NCBI RefSeq assembly: GCF_027595985.1
Contig: NC_073303.1
Coordinates: 27,227,347 to 27,291,346 of the forward strand
From: Sorex araneus
Lineage: Eukaryota; Chordata; Mammalia; Eulipotyphla; Soricidae
Length of the DNA: 64,000 nt
Reading direction: 5' to 3'
Below, piece by piece: positions 59,801 through 64,000 of this stretch. The notes beneath the pieces were generated by a model. That model ran no database searches and had not been told where the DNA came from. It was given only the letters and a program-made list of their open reading frames with translations. The position numbers and the translations under genes were made by a program. The stretch's first letter is position 1. Each line of letters begins with the position of its first letter.

Positions 59801-61387
59801 GGTTGGACACACACAGGTCGGAGAGGTAGTCCAGGAACCTGGAGAGTGACAGCACGAGTGGGGCTGGGACTGGAGGCTACCCCTGCAACCCTTCTCCGGG
59901 GGGCAGCGCCCTTCTCCAGGGCAGTCTGCCGCTCCTGGTCCCTCCCCAAAGCATGCAGATGCTGGACGGCGCGCCCAGCTGCCAGGGGAAGGACATCCTC
60001 TGGGCAGCACCCTGGCGCACACAGGGGTCCAGGTGGGGGCTCCAGGAGGCAGAGTAAAGGAGGCACAAGGACAGGTAAGAATGTTCAGCTGGGGAGCTGG
60101 AGAGCTAGTACAGCAGGAAAGCCTTGCACACCGCCCACCCAGGTTCCATCCCCAGCATCCCACATGGTCCCCGAGCGCAGCTAGGAGTAATTCCTAAGTG
60201 CAGAATCCCTGGGCATTGCCGGGTGTGACCCCAAAAAAGCAAATAAATAAATTAAATAAAAAAGAATGTTCAGCTGGTTTAACGTTGAGTATAAACGTGG
60301 TTTGCGAGAGGGGCAGCATGATGTATGGGGCGTGGCTTGTGAGGGGGCGTGCCTCGTGGGCGGGGCTGGCGAGGGACTTGGCACTTGGACGTGACTGGGG
60401 AGTGATTATGGGAGGGGCGTGGTGTGTGGGCGGGGCTGGCTAGAGAGGCGTGGCGATGGGAGGGCGTGGCCTATGCGAGGGGCCCATTGTGGGGCGTCCG
60501 CGAGGGCCCACCTGGGCTCACGGTTCTTCCGCACCAGGCTGACGAAGGTCTCCACCTCCGTCTTGGTGATGTGCTTCTCCAGGAGCTTGCGGTTGTTGTG
60601 CAGCAGCGCGGTGATGGTGTCTTCAGCCAAGATGTCGTAGCCGATCTGGGACTGCATCATCCCAAACTGCTTGGCTATGTGCTCCTGAAGGAGGGGCCGG
60701 GGATAGACTGAGCTGGCCCTGACCCCGCACACTCCCGCAGACACACCCCAGGGAACCTGGCCCTAGAAAGGTGGGGGTCTGGGAAGAGAAGGCAGCTCCA
60801 GGAACACGCGCGGGTGTGTATAATTCAGATGCACGGCTGGGGGGGCGGGGTCTGGTCTGTCTCCCCAGAGAAGCCTCTGGGAGGCACCAGCCTTGTCTGT
60901 CTGCCAGGACTAGGTAATAATTTATGGGGCCCAGTGCAAAATGCAACCACAGGACCCTTGTTCAGAACTTAAGACTCGGCGGGCAGCTCAGCATAAACTC
61001 CATCCCCCGGCCCTCCTGAGCCCGGGGCCAGGTTACAGGGTGGTTCTGGTTGGTCCTGGGACTGGGTTGGTGCCTCCTGTATCATTGGGGCTGAAGCAGT
61101 TCCTGCACAGGGCACTTGCCTCAGTATTTGCAGAATGAATGAAAGTGAGGGAAGAAGCAACAGAGGGCCAGCAGGCCTGTGGCCAGGGGCCCGGCGGGCG
61201 GCCAGGGTGGGTGGCGGGCGGGCACCTGGTTCTTGCGGTAATCCTCCTGGGAGTGGCGCAGCACGCGGTAGCACAGGCGGAACATGTACTGGTAGGGGGC
61301 GTTCTTCTGGTCACTCAGCTCCTCCAGGCGCACCAGGGGGCCTTCACCCCCCTTGTCCCGGAAGGGAGCCTTGAGAATGCCGAAGAT
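34674..61387 (-). CDS. ITPR3: Inositol 1,4,5-trisphosphate receptor type 3, partial (44 C-terminal-side exons; 5' part beyond the window)
   Basis: The product is a tetrameric Ca2+ release channel of the ER membrane gated by Ins(1,4,5)P3 and Ca2+. Forty-four exons join without a frame break into 6,465 nt (2,154 codons plus stop), all with GT-AG borders. Taking the family length of 2,671, this is residues 518-2671. Seen in order: the end of the IP3-binding core with the contact triad Tyr-Arg-Lys at 567-569, the long helical regulatory region, six transmembrane helices S1-S6 (about 2190-2525), an N-glycosylation sequon at 2405, the selectivity filter GGGVGD ending at Asp2478, gate residues Phe2513 and Ile2517, the C2H2-type linker (Cys2538, Cys2541, His2558, His2563) and a C-terminal coiled coil ending in NCMSR. 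Every functional residue checked is intact. It is assigned as type 3 because of synteny and isoform-specific sequence. Several short introns carry GC-rich tandem arrays. Confidence 0.97.
35174..35335 (-). CDS. ITPR3: ITPR3 exon (2596-2649), C-terminal coiled coil
   Basis: It begins [15 protein letters not shown] and continues into a heptad-like helix ending [11 protein letters not shown]. Phase 0 at both ends. Confidence 0.97.
36175..36335 (-). CDS. ITPR3: ITPR3 exon (2542-2595), linker domain
   Basis: It encodes [16 protein letters not shown] and the next His (2558, 2563), the second half of the zinc-binding linker, then [19 protein letters not shown]. Confidence 0.97.
36733..36898 (-). CDS. 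ITPR3: ITPR3 exon (2487-2542), S6 and gate
   Basis: It encodes the S6 helix ([20 protein letters not shown] then GVIIDTF), with gate residues Phe2513 and Ile2517, and the first zinc-site cysteines in TTCFIC. Confidence 0.97.
37399..37526 (-). CDS. ITPR3: ITPR3 exon (2444-2486), selectivity filter
   Basis: It encodes [19 protein letters not shown] and the filter GGGVGD (codons at 37423-37440), then ILRKPSKD. Confidence 0.97.
37609..37713 (-). CDS. ITPR3: ITPR3 exon (2409-2444), luminal loop
   Basis: It encodes the variable S5-pore luminal loop ([12 protein letters not shown] and following). This is the most diverged exon from the human sequence, as expected for the loop. Confidence 0.93.
38022..38214 (-). 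CDS. ITPR3: ITPR3 exon (2345-2409), S4-S5 linker and S5
   Basis: It encodes [18 protein letters not shown], helix S5 ([20 protein letters not shown]) and the luminal sequon NHS at 2405-2407. Confidence 0.97.
38720..38884 (-). CDS. ITPR3: ITPR3 exon (2290-2344), S3 and S4
   Basis: It encodes [18 protein letters not shown] (S3) and [20 protein letters not shown] (S4 region). Phase 0 at both ends. Confidence 0.97.
39336..39508 (-). CDS. ITPR3: ITPR3 exon (2232-2289), S2 region
   Basis: It encodes [20 protein letters not shown] and then [19 protein letters not shown]. Confidence 0.97.
39747..39872 (-). CDS. ITPR3: ITPR3 exon (2190-2232), S1
   Basis: It encodes [19 protein letters not shown] and the S1 helix [16 protein letters not shown]. 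Confidence 0.97.
40050..40220. repeat. Minisatellite, about 25-bp unit with CCACGCCCCTC core
   Basis: About seven imperfect copies of a unit containing the CACCC-type core CCACGCCC lie in the 356-bp ITPR3 intron, close to the donor of the exon at 40229-40421. Confidence 0.85.
40229..40421 (-). CDS. ITPR3: ITPR3 exon (2126-2190)
   Basis: It encodes [33 protein letters not shown] and [14 protein letters not shown], the segment before S1. Confidence 0.97.
40498..40608 (-). CDS. ITPR3: ITPR3 exon (2089-2125)
   Basis: It encodes [19 protein letters not shown] and an acidic run, then [14 protein letters not shown]. Confidence 0.96.
40946..41032 (-). CDS. ITPR3: ITPR3 exon (2060-2088)
   Basis: It encodes [19 protein letters not shown] and [10 protein letters not shown]. 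Phase 0 at both ends. Confidence 0.96.
41110..41211 (-). CDS. ITPR3: ITPR3 exon (2026-2059)
   Basis: It encodes [20 protein letters not shown] and [14 protein letters not shown]. Confidence 0.97.
41301..41396 (-). CDS. ITPR3: ITPR3 exon (1994-2025)
   Basis: It encodes [20 protein letters not shown] and [12 protein letters not shown]. Confidence 0.97.
41621..41731 (-). CDS. ITPR3: ITPR3 exon (1957-1993)
   Basis: It encodes [19 protein letters not shown] and [18 protein letters not shown]. Confidence 0.97.
41796..41883. repeat. (CA)n microsatellite with (CT)n flank in a 176-bp intron
   Basis: 74 bp of uninterrupted AC is followed by CTCTCT, only about 25 bp from the donor of the exon at 41908. 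Valine/cysteine runs in readthrough frames come from it. Confidence 0.97.
41908..42108 (-). CDS. ITPR3: ITPR3 exon (1890-1956)
   Basis: It encodes [40 protein letters not shown] and [15 protein letters not shown], a highly conserved block of the helical domain. Confidence 0.97.
42330..42514 (-). CDS. ITPR3: ITPR3 exon (1828-1889)
   Basis: The start is set at the first of two nearby AGs so that the previous exon's G plus GC gives Gly, followed by [20 protein letters not shown]. It ends [11 protein letters not shown]. Confidence 0.94.
42599..42773 (-). CDS. ITPR3: ITPR3 exon (1770-1828)
   Basis: It encodes [20 protein letters not shown], the Gln/Lys-rich stretch and [19 protein letters not shown]. 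Confidence 0.96.
42774..43882. other. ITPR3 intron, 1.1 kb
   Basis: It contains one decayed SINE (about 43340-43445), and C-rich sequence before the donor of the upstream exon. No other feature is recognised. Confidence 0.6.
43340..43445 (+). repeat. Decayed SINE
   Basis: 'ggagggcgcctgccttgcacacagctgaccc' and cagagccaggaggaacccct match the SINE with a central deletion. Confidence 0.5.
43883..44052 (-). CDS. ITPR3: ITPR3 exon (1713-1769)
   Basis: It encodes [39 protein letters not shown] and [11 protein letters not shown]. Confidence 0.96.
44149..44755. repeat. Minisatellite of about 54-bp units built from an ITPR3 exon end plus its 5' splice site
   Basis: Eleven occurrences of acagtact/acagtacg spaced 52-58 bp start at 44149, 44203, 44256, 44308, 44362, 44419, 44471, 44523, 44578, 44636 and 44691. 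The last is the authentic donor region of the exon at 44702-44792. On the - strand each unit repeats about 40 nt of the exon's 3' end (coding GDLPDPMGP in the real exon) followed by GTCAGTACTGTCC. All ten extra copies lie in the intron; nine keep the GTCAGT hexamer and the one at 44419 reads GTCCGT. Confidence 0.95.
44702..44792 (-). CDS. ITPR3: ITPR3 exon (1683-1713), source of the minisatellite unit
   Basis: It encodes [18 protein letters not shown] and [12 protein letters not shown]. The donor is GTCAGT. The end at 44702 is chosen because it gives the in-frame Gly that joins PDQDWS of the next exon; intronic copies of the same junction follow. Confidence 0.93.
45237..45495. repeat. C-rich tandem array (CTGCCCTCCCC-type) abutting a 5' splice site
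   Basis: About 260 bp of degenerate CCCTGCCCTCCCCTGTCC units fill the donor side of this 703-bp ITPR3 intron. On the - strand a near copy of the exon-donor junction (GGGACAGGTGAGGGCAGGG) lies about 31 nt after the real one (GGGGACAGG then GTGAGTGCAGGG). Confidence 0.9.
45496..45604 (-). CDS. ITPR3: ITPR3 exon (1646-1682)
   Basis: It encodes [20 protein letters not shown] and [16 protein letters not shown]. The donor is GTGAGT. Confidence 0.95.
45702..45850 (-). CDS. ITPR3: ITPR3 exon (1597-1646)
   Basis: It encodes [35 protein letters not shown] and ESGGFLS. Confidence 0.96.
46176..46366 (-). CDS. ITPR3: ITPR3 exon (1533-1596)
   Basis: It encodes [34 protein letters not shown] and [15 protein letters not shown]. 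Confidence 0.96.
46687..46807 (-). CDS. ITPR3: ITPR3 exon (1493-1533)
   Basis: It encodes [20 protein letters not shown] and [20 protein letters not shown]. Confidence 0.96.
47061..47260 (+). repeat. SINE
   Basis: It starts aggagccggagcgatagcac and ends gcatcgccaggtgtggccaa with an (AAAT)n tail. Confidence 0.8.
47281..47465 (+). repeat. SINE, older
   Basis: It starts ggaaccaaagagatagtgca and ends gagtggcccaagaaacaaaa. It is more diverged in the B-box (gggtccaaccccc). Confidence 0.7.
47593..47718 (-). CDS. ITPR3: ITPR3 exon (1451-1492)
   Basis: It encodes [19 protein letters not shown] and [17 protein letters not shown]. Confidence 0.96.
47813..47938 (-). CDS. ITPR3: ITPR3 exon (1409-1450)
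   Basis: It encodes [20 protein letters not shown] and [20 protein letters not shown]. Confidence 0.97.
47957..48045. repeat. GC-rich tandem repeat filling a 128-bp intron
   Basis: CCCGCCCCGCGCC-type units (period about 11-17 bp) occupy most of this short ITPR3 intron. Confidence 0.85.
48067..48318 (-). CDS. ITPR3: ITPR3 exon (1325-1408)
   Basis: It encodes [40 protein letters not shown] and [18 protein letters not shown]. Confidence 0.97.
48719..48919 (-). CDS. ITPR3: ITPR3 exon (1258-1324)
   Basis: It encodes [35 protein letters not shown] and [10 protein letters not shown]. Confidence 0.97.
48997..49119 (-). CDS. ITPR3: ITPR3 exon (1217-1257)
   Basis: It encodes [20 protein letters not shown] and [20 protein letters not shown]. 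Confidence 0.97.
49557..49748 (+). repeat. SINE
   Basis: It runs from aggtggtccaagaacgatac through B-box gggtttgatccccgg to tagccccaaaacaaacagaa. Confidence 0.75.
49753..49950 (+). repeat. SINE, full length and little diverged
   Basis: It starts ggggctggagcgatagcaca and ends gtgtgacccaaaaagcaaaa with an A-rich tail. Confidence 0.92.
49983..50062 (+). repeat. Older SINE-like fragment
   Basis: 'gacatgttcttcacacagaaggccc' through 'ccaccactgcatgacacccc' recurs in reverse orientation at about 51160-51240, so it is a dispersed repeat related to the SINE 5' half. Confidence 0.55.
50063..50245 (+). repeat. SINE
   Basis: It starts gggccggagagacagtacag and ends gggcgagtgaccccaaaaca. Confidence 0.8.
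50460..50585 (-). CDS. ITPR3: ITPR3 exon (1175-1216)
   Basis: It encodes [20 protein letters not shown] and [20 protein letters not shown]. Confidence 0.97.
50828..50902 (-). CDS. ITPR3: ITPR3 exon (1150-1174)
   Basis: It encodes [20 protein letters not shown] then QIVKG. 75 nt, phase 0 at both ends. Confidence 0.95.
50970..51156 (-). repeat. SINE, antisense
   Basis: It runs from ttttttggttgtattttg to cgctgtgctatcactccagt, the reverse complement of a full-length copy. Confidence 0.85.
51254..51438 (-). repeat. SINE, antisense
   Basis: It runs from ttctgtttgggggccacacc to ctactgcgcgccagcccccc and ends only 8 bp from the donor of the ITPR3 exon at 51447. Confidence 0.8.
51447..51611 (-). CDS. 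ITPR3: ITPR3 exon (1095-1149)
   Basis: It encodes [38 protein letters not shown] and the charged [16 protein letters not shown] tail. The donor is GTCAGT. Confidence 0.96.
51992..52155 (+). repeat. SINE, 5'-truncated
   Basis: It starts at agggcccaagcggtaggccg, passes 'ttgccttgcacacagacaacccgggttca' and ends gtggcccaaaaacaaaagca. Confidence 0.75.
52697..52790 (-). repeat. SINE fragment, antisense
   Basis: 'gtttgcttgttttggggccacacctgg' and ctggcgctgcactcagggga mark the 3' half of the element in reverse, about 60 bp from an ITPR3 exon. Confidence 0.65.
52849..53014 (-). CDS. ITPR3: ITPR3 exon (1039-1094)
   Basis: It encodes [40 protein letters not shown] and [15 protein letters not shown]. 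Confidence 0.97.
53206..53363 (-). repeat. SINE, antisense
   Basis: It runs from ttttttgtctctttgggtgg to gctgtgctgtcactcctggg. Confidence 0.75.
53460..53625 (+). repeat. Diverged SINE
   Basis: It starts ttggggccagagagagagta and ends gctggatgtggcaaaaataa. The B-box is decayed. Confidence 0.7.
53640..54060 (+). mobile_element. Retroposed 3'-UTR-like sequence (source unknown)
   Basis: About 400 bp of AT-rich unique-looking DNA ends in AATAAA (54019-54024), then 12 nt and an A-rich tract. This is the structure of an inserted mRNA 3' end. I do not recognise the parent gene. It does not look like the LINE ends elsewhere in the window. Confidence 0.4.
54064..54240 (+). repeat. SINE, full length
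   Basis: It starts ggggctggagtgatagcaca and ends gtgtgacccaaaaagaaaaa. It sits directly after the A-rich tail of the preceding element. Confidence 0.92.
54243..54450 (+). repeat. SINE, full length, with (TTAA)n tail
   Basis: It follows the preceding SINE head to tail. It ends gacccaaaaagcaaaaaaaa then a ttaattaattaatt tail. Confidence 0.92.
54452..54645 (+). repeat. SINE, older
   Basis: It starts ggggggagcagagaaacagt and ends accactgggtgctaaaaaca, with a short duplication of the last 30 bp. Confidence 0.75.
54646..54945 (+). mobile_element. Unclassified inserted unit ending in AATAAA
   Basis: It is flanked by SINEs and ends in tctaaataaaggctgcgtct, which resembles the polyadenylation end of an LTR or retrocopy. 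There is no identifiable coding match. Confidence 0.3.
54937..55085 (+). repeat. SINE
   Basis: It starts tctggagcaagagtacagtg and ends gggcgtggcctaagaccaaa. Confidence 0.8.
55443..55500 (-). CDS. ITPR3: ITPR3 exon (1020-1039), 58 nt
   Basis: It encodes [18 protein letters not shown]. It is the shortest ITPR3 exon here. Its split codons at both ends rejoin to Thr and Gly. Confidence 0.94.
55845..55974 (-). CDS. ITPR3: ITPR3 exon (977-1020)
   Basis: It encodes [35 protein letters not shown] and TAPAFDST. Confidence 0.97.
56557..56756 (-). CDS. ITPR3: ITPR3 exon (910-976)
   Basis: It encodes [20 protein letters not shown], the less conserved [20 protein letters not shown] and [12 protein letters not shown]. 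Confidence 0.96.
57077..57218 (-). CDS. ITPR3: ITPR3 exon (863-910)
   Basis: It encodes [35 protein letters not shown] and AYEDTG. Confidence 0.97.
57231..57400. repeat. Minisatellite, about 33-36-bp unit
   Basis: Four to five imperfect copies of GGGCCGAGTGAATGGGGCGG with a GAGCCAGC segment lie just upstream (on the transcript) of the acceptor of the exon at 57077-57218. Confidence 0.88.
57400..57893. other. ITPR3 intron remainder with LINE end
   Basis: It contains the truncated LINE 3' end at 57457-57645 and unique sequence next to the donor of the exon at 57894. Confidence 0.6.
57457..57645 (+). mobile_element. LINE-type 3' end, truncated
   Basis: It shares 'gcattgtataactgagac', 'gctttgtaactttccacatggtgaatt' and AATAAA with the elements at 4384 and 62400, then ends in an (AATAAA/TTAAA) A-rich tail. 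The adjacent 'aagaaat...aaggag' on both sides may be target-site duplication. Confidence 0.65.
57894..58038 (-). CDS. ITPR3: ITPR3 exon (814-862)
   Basis: It encodes [35 protein letters not shown] and [10 protein letters not shown]. Confidence 0.97.
58124..58375 (-). CDS. ITPR3: ITPR3 exon (730-814)
   Basis: It encodes [38 protein letters not shown] and [18 protein letters not shown]. One difference from my memory of the human sequence is His in YLAIHE where human has Asp. Confidence 0.97.
58376..59227. other. ITPR3 intron, 852 bp
   Basis: Unique-looking sequence. I see no SINE and no exon in it. Confidence 0.6.
59228..59410 (-). CDS. ITPR3: ITPR3 exon (669-730)
   Basis: It encodes [39 protein letters not shown] and HDENVLSYY. 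Confidence 0.97.
59719..59838 (-). CDS. ITPR3: ITPR3 exon (629-669)
   Basis: It encodes [20 protein letters not shown] and [19 protein letters not shown]. Confidence 0.97.
60091..60265 (+). repeat. SINE
   Basis: It starts agctggggagctggagagct and ends gtgtgaccccaaaaaagcaa with an (AAAT)n tail. Confidence 0.8.
60315..60480. repeat. Degenerate GGGCGTGG/GGGCGGGGCTGGC repeat
   Basis: The sequence ggggcgtgg or gggcggggctggc recurs about seven times at irregular spacing. It is close in sequence to the CCACGCCC array at 40050 read from the other strand. Confidence 0.7.
60512..60684 (-). CDS. ITPR3: ITPR3 exon (572-629)
   Basis: It encodes [40 protein letters not shown] and [11 protein letters not shown], the end of the IP3-binding core. 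Confidence 0.97.
61226..61387 (-). CDS. ITPR3: ITPR3 exon (518-571), most 5' exon in the window
   Basis: It encodes [39 protein letters not shown] and [11 protein letters not shown]. The Tyr-Arg-Lys codons at 61232-61240 correspond to ligand-contact residues 567-569 of the family. Upstream exons are outside the window. Confidence 0.97.
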
Positions 61388-62045
61388 CTGGGGGAGCAGG
61401 GAAAGCGAGCTGGGACTCCCCAACAGGTGCCCACATTCCTAATCTCTCCGGACAGCGAAATCCCGAAGGGACGCTTCCTCCGAGCCACCTCCATCTAACT
61501 AAGGCAGAGCTGGCCTGCCCGGGGGCCACCTGCCTGTTCCAGCCCTGTCCTCTTCCACTTCCAGTGGGAATTCTGAACTGGCCTCAGCCCCCCTTTCCCA
61601 CGTGAATGCTAATCCCGGCTCAGACCCTGGGCCTGGAGCATAAGCAGCAGGCGGCATGGCTCAGGGGTCTGAGGCTCTGAGAAAAGGCAGGCCAAGCTGG
61701 TGTGGACAGATTAAGGAAATAAGGCAGACCAGGGAAAATGAAGTCATGACGTTTGCTTATACACGGATGGACATACAGAGTAGCATGCTGAGTGCCATGA
61801 GTCAGAGGGGGAGGGACAGATGAGATTTGTTGTATTCACTTGCGAGATATTAAAAAAAATAGTATGAGACTAATACCCAAAGACAGTAGAAACAAGGGCC
61901 AGAAGGGCCATGGTTGGAAGCCTGCCACAAGAGGGGAGGAGAGGGCAGGTAAGGCAGAGAGGGGACCGCTATGACAACGAGAGTTGGAAATGGTCACTGT
62001 GGACAAGAACTGAGCACTGAAAGGAGGTAAAGGAATATACATGAT

Positions 62046-62224
62046 GGGGCTGGAGCGACAGTACAGTGGGCAGGGCATTTGCCTTGCATGCAGCCGACCC
62101 AAATTCAATTCCCAGCATCCCATATGGTCCCTTGAGCACGGCCAGGAGTAATTCCTAAGTACTAGGAGTAACCCTTGTGCATTGCTGGGTGTGACCCAAA
62201 AAGCAAAAAAAAAGTTAAAAAAAA
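62046..62224 (+). repeat. SINE with 17-bp target-site duplication
   Basis: It starts ggggctggagcgacagtaca and ends gtgtgacccaaaaagcaaaa plus poly(A). AAAGGAATATACATGAT flanks it exactly at 62029-62045 and 62225-62241, showing insertion by L1-type retrotransposition. Confidence 0.95.
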
Positions 62225-62294
62225 AAAGGAATATACATGATAACCTTTCAGTACCTGTACTGCAAACCATAATGGTTAAAAGGACAGAGGGGTG

Positions 62295-62400
62295 GAGAGA
62301 GAAAAGAGAAGGAGGGGGGAGGAAGGGATGGAAGGAAAGGGGAAAAGGAGGGAGGGAAGGAGGGAGGGAGGAAGGGGAGAGAGGAGAGAGAAAAAGCCGA
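62295..62400. repeat. Purine-rich (GGAGGAA/GAGA) low-complexity sequence
   Basis: Imperfect ggagggagg/gaaggag runs inside the LINE-like segment. Confidence 0.8.
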
Positions 62401-62704
62401 CTGGGTAAGGATGGTGGGAGGGAAACTGGGGACACTGATAGTGAGAAATGTACACTGGGGAAGGGACAGGTGCTGAAACATTGTATGACTGAAACCCAAT
62501 CATGAATAGTTTTGTAACTGTGTATCTCGTGGTGATTCAATACAATTTTTAAAAAGAAACCAGGCAGGTTGGCCTGTTTTTTTTTTTTTAAAAAGTATTC
62601 TAATGTAATTACAAAAAAAAATTAAAAGGGGCAATGGGGTGATGGGAGGTAAAATTTGTTCTAGAAAAAGAACCCAAAAGTGTGGAACCAAAAGAAGTGA
62701 GAAG

Positions 62705-62890
62705 GGGCTGGAGAGATAGCACAGCGGGTAGGGCGTTTGCCTTGCACGCGGCCGACCCAGGTTCAAATCCCAGCATCCCACATGGTCCCCCGAGCACTGC
62801 CAGGAGTAATTCCTGCGTGCATGAGCCAGGAGCAACCCCTGTGCCTTGTTGGGTGTGACCCAAAAAGACTCCCCTCAAAAGCAAAAAAAG
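62705..62890 (+). repeat. SINE, full length
   Basis: It starts ggggctggagagatagcaca and passes gtgtgacccaaaaagactcc before an A-rich tail. Confidence 0.9.
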
Positions 62891-63114
62891 ACAAGAGGAA
62901 ACCTTAGCTGGATCCTGATTCAACAGAACAATAAATAAAAACAAGTGGGATCTGTGTTTAAGGAGTCACGCCCTGCACCAGGGGACACCCATCAGTGCTG
63001 TAGGGACAAGGGGTGTTGGCAGCAAAGCCACAACTTACACATGCGAAGCATCTGCTCCACCACGTGACCTGCCTCCCCAGCCTCAACAAAAACCAGCTTG
63101 AAAAGGATGTTTGA

Positions 63115-63300
63115 AGGGCCAGAGCGACAGAACAGCAGGGAGGGAGTTTGCCTTGCATGCGGCCGACTCGAGTTTGACCCCCGACAACCTGCATAGTCCC
63201 CGAGCAATTGCCAGTAGTAATTCCTGAGTGCAAAGGCGGGAGTAACCCCTGGGCATTGCTAGATGTGACCCCAAACTAAAAACAATGCCCCCCAAAAAAA
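63115..63300 (+). repeat. SINE, diverged
   Basis: It starts agggccagagcgacagaaca and ends agatgtgaccccaaactaaa with a long A-run. Confidence 0.8.
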
Positions 63301-63319
63301 AGGACAAAAACAGTACTGG

Positions 63320-63377
63320 GGTTAATGTGGCCAACCCGGATTCAATCCCCAACACCCCATATGGTCCTCTGAGCCCC
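63320..63377 (+). repeat. SINE fragment
   Basis: Only 'tggccaacccggattcaatccccaacacccc' and catatggtcctctgagcccc remain. Confidence 0.65.
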
Positions 63378-63394
63378 TTTTACAAGAGGGCAAC

Positions 63395-63640
63395 TGATAT
63401 GAGAAAGGGATCTGAGGTGGTCAGGATATTATTACTGATTTCCCGAGGGGTGATAACGCCCTTGTTCTTAAGCGGTGCATGCCGTAACGCTTTAGGGTGG
63501 CACACGCCTTCAGGTCAAATGGGCGGGTGGAGGACAGGGCAGTGAGTCAACTAGGAAGAGCCAAGATGGCAACATGGTATGCGTATATATTCTTTTGTAA
63601 CATTTGAAATTTTTTCAGAATAAAACTTTATTTAAAAAAA
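63395..63640 (+). mobile_element. Ancient mammalian L1 3' end
   Basis: 'ggatctgaggtggtcaggatattattactg', gaggggtgataacg, ttgttcttaagcggtgcatg and the terminal 'tttgaaattttttcagaataaaa' correspond to the well-known 3' UTR of old L1M-type elements, followed by an A-rich tail. Confidence 0.8.
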
Positions 63641-63650
63641 AAACAATTTT

Positions 63651-63825
63651 GGGGCTGGAGTGATAGCACAGCGGGTAGGGCGTTTGCCTTGCATGCAGCC
63701 GACCTGGGTTCGATCCCCGGCATCCCATATGGTCCCCCAAGCACTGCCAGGAGTAATTCCTGAGTGCAAAACCAGGAATAACCCCTGTGTATCGCTGGGT
63801 GTGACCCAAAAAGCAAAAAAAAAAA
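63651..63825 (+). repeat. SINE, full length
   Basis: It starts ggggctggagtgatagcaca and ends gtgtgacccaaaaagcaaaa with poly(A). A short AAAACAATTT-like sequence flanks it on both sides, consistent with target-site duplication. Confidence 0.92.
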
Positions 63826-63840
63826 AAACAAAACAATTTG

Positions 63841-64000
63841 GGGGCTGGAGTGATAGCACAGTGGATAGGGTGTTTGCCTTTCACGCGGCCAACCCAGGCT
63901 CGATTCCCAGCATCCCATATGGCCCCCTGAGCACCGCCAGGAGCAATTCCTGAGTGCAGAGCCAGGAGTAACCTCTGTGCATCGCCAGGTATGAGCCAAA
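63841..64000 (+). repeat. SINE, truncated by window end
   Basis: It starts ggggctggagtgatagcaca and continues to aggtatgagccaaa at the window edge. Confidence 0.9.

Larger units (their letters stand above)
59839..60511. other. ITPR3 intron with SINE and G-rich repeats
   Basis: It contains the SINE at 60091-60265 and a GGGCGTGG-rich repetitive stretch from about 60315 to 60480 near the donor of the exon at 60512. Confidence 0.7.
61720..62560 (+). mobile_element. LINE-like 3' region, interrupted by a SINE
   Basis: It ends with 'tgctgaaacattgtatgactgaaaccc' and 'ttttgtaactgtgtatctcgtggtgattcaatac', matching the other LINE ends at 4384 and 57457. The sequence on both sides of the SINE at 62046 is continuous once the 17-bp duplication is removed. 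The left border is uncertain. Confidence 0.55.
61388..64000. other. ITPR3 intron (partial), repeat-filled
   Basis: No exon is found. The intron holds a LINE-like segment with a nested SINE, a purine-rich stretch, four more SINEs and an old L1 3' end. The next upstream ITPR3 exon must lie beyond the right edge. Confidence 0.75.

Noticed and set aside
34674-61387. ITPR3 as a pseudogene
   Set aside because: All 44 exons join in frame with intact splice sites and functional residues.

Overview
This is nuclear DNA from a mammal, most likely a shrew (Soricidae, Sorex-like). Two things point there. First, the three genes and their order match the human 6p21.31 block ITPR3 - UQCC2 - IP6K3, here in the reverse sense. 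Second, the window carries more than 30 copies of one tRNA-derived SINE of about 170 bp that resembles the SINE family I associate with Sorex. The species call is inference; the mammalian call is secure. Layout: 1-3.9 kb is upstream sequence with decayed SINEs and no supported exon. IP6K3 (inositol hexakisphosphate kinase 3) lies on the + strand with five coding exons between 3962 and 12875, predicting 403 residues with all kinase motifs intact. 12.9-22.2 kb is intergenic and holds SINEs, CA-rich repeats and a purine tract of about 0.9 kb. UQCC2 (mitochondrial complex III assembly factor) starts in a CpG island near 22.2-22.8 kb and has four coding exons from 22484 to 33242 on +. ITPR3 (type 3 IP3 receptor) converges from the - strand: 44 contiguous in-frame exons from 61387 down to the stop at 34674 encode 2,154 residues. 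With the family length of 2,671 this is residues 518-2671, that is, everything from the last part of the IP3-binding core through the pore to the C-terminal coiled coil. The 5' exons lie beyond the right edge. The genes do not form an operon. ITPR3 is an ER Ca2+ channel opened by Ins(1,4,5)P3, IP6K3 pyrophosphorylates InsP6 further down inositol phosphate metabolism, and UQCC2 serves cytochrome b biogenesis. UQCC2 and ITPR3 end tail to tail with about 0.8-0.9 kb between their polyadenylation signals. The most unusual things I found are: (1) a minisatellite of about 54 bp in ITPR3 whose unit is a copy of an exon end plus its 5' splice site, leaving ten intronic donor copies after the real one; (2) the neighbouring upstream intron, which starts with a second array that also seems seeded by its exon-donor junction; (3) loss of the ancestral UQCC2 stop codon (TGA to TGG), adding ten residues; (4) paired perfect NRF-1 sites and a YY1 site on the start codon at the UQCC2 promoter. 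I saw no undescribed enzymatic or defence system; this is a conserved vertebrate locus with lineage-specific repeat activity.
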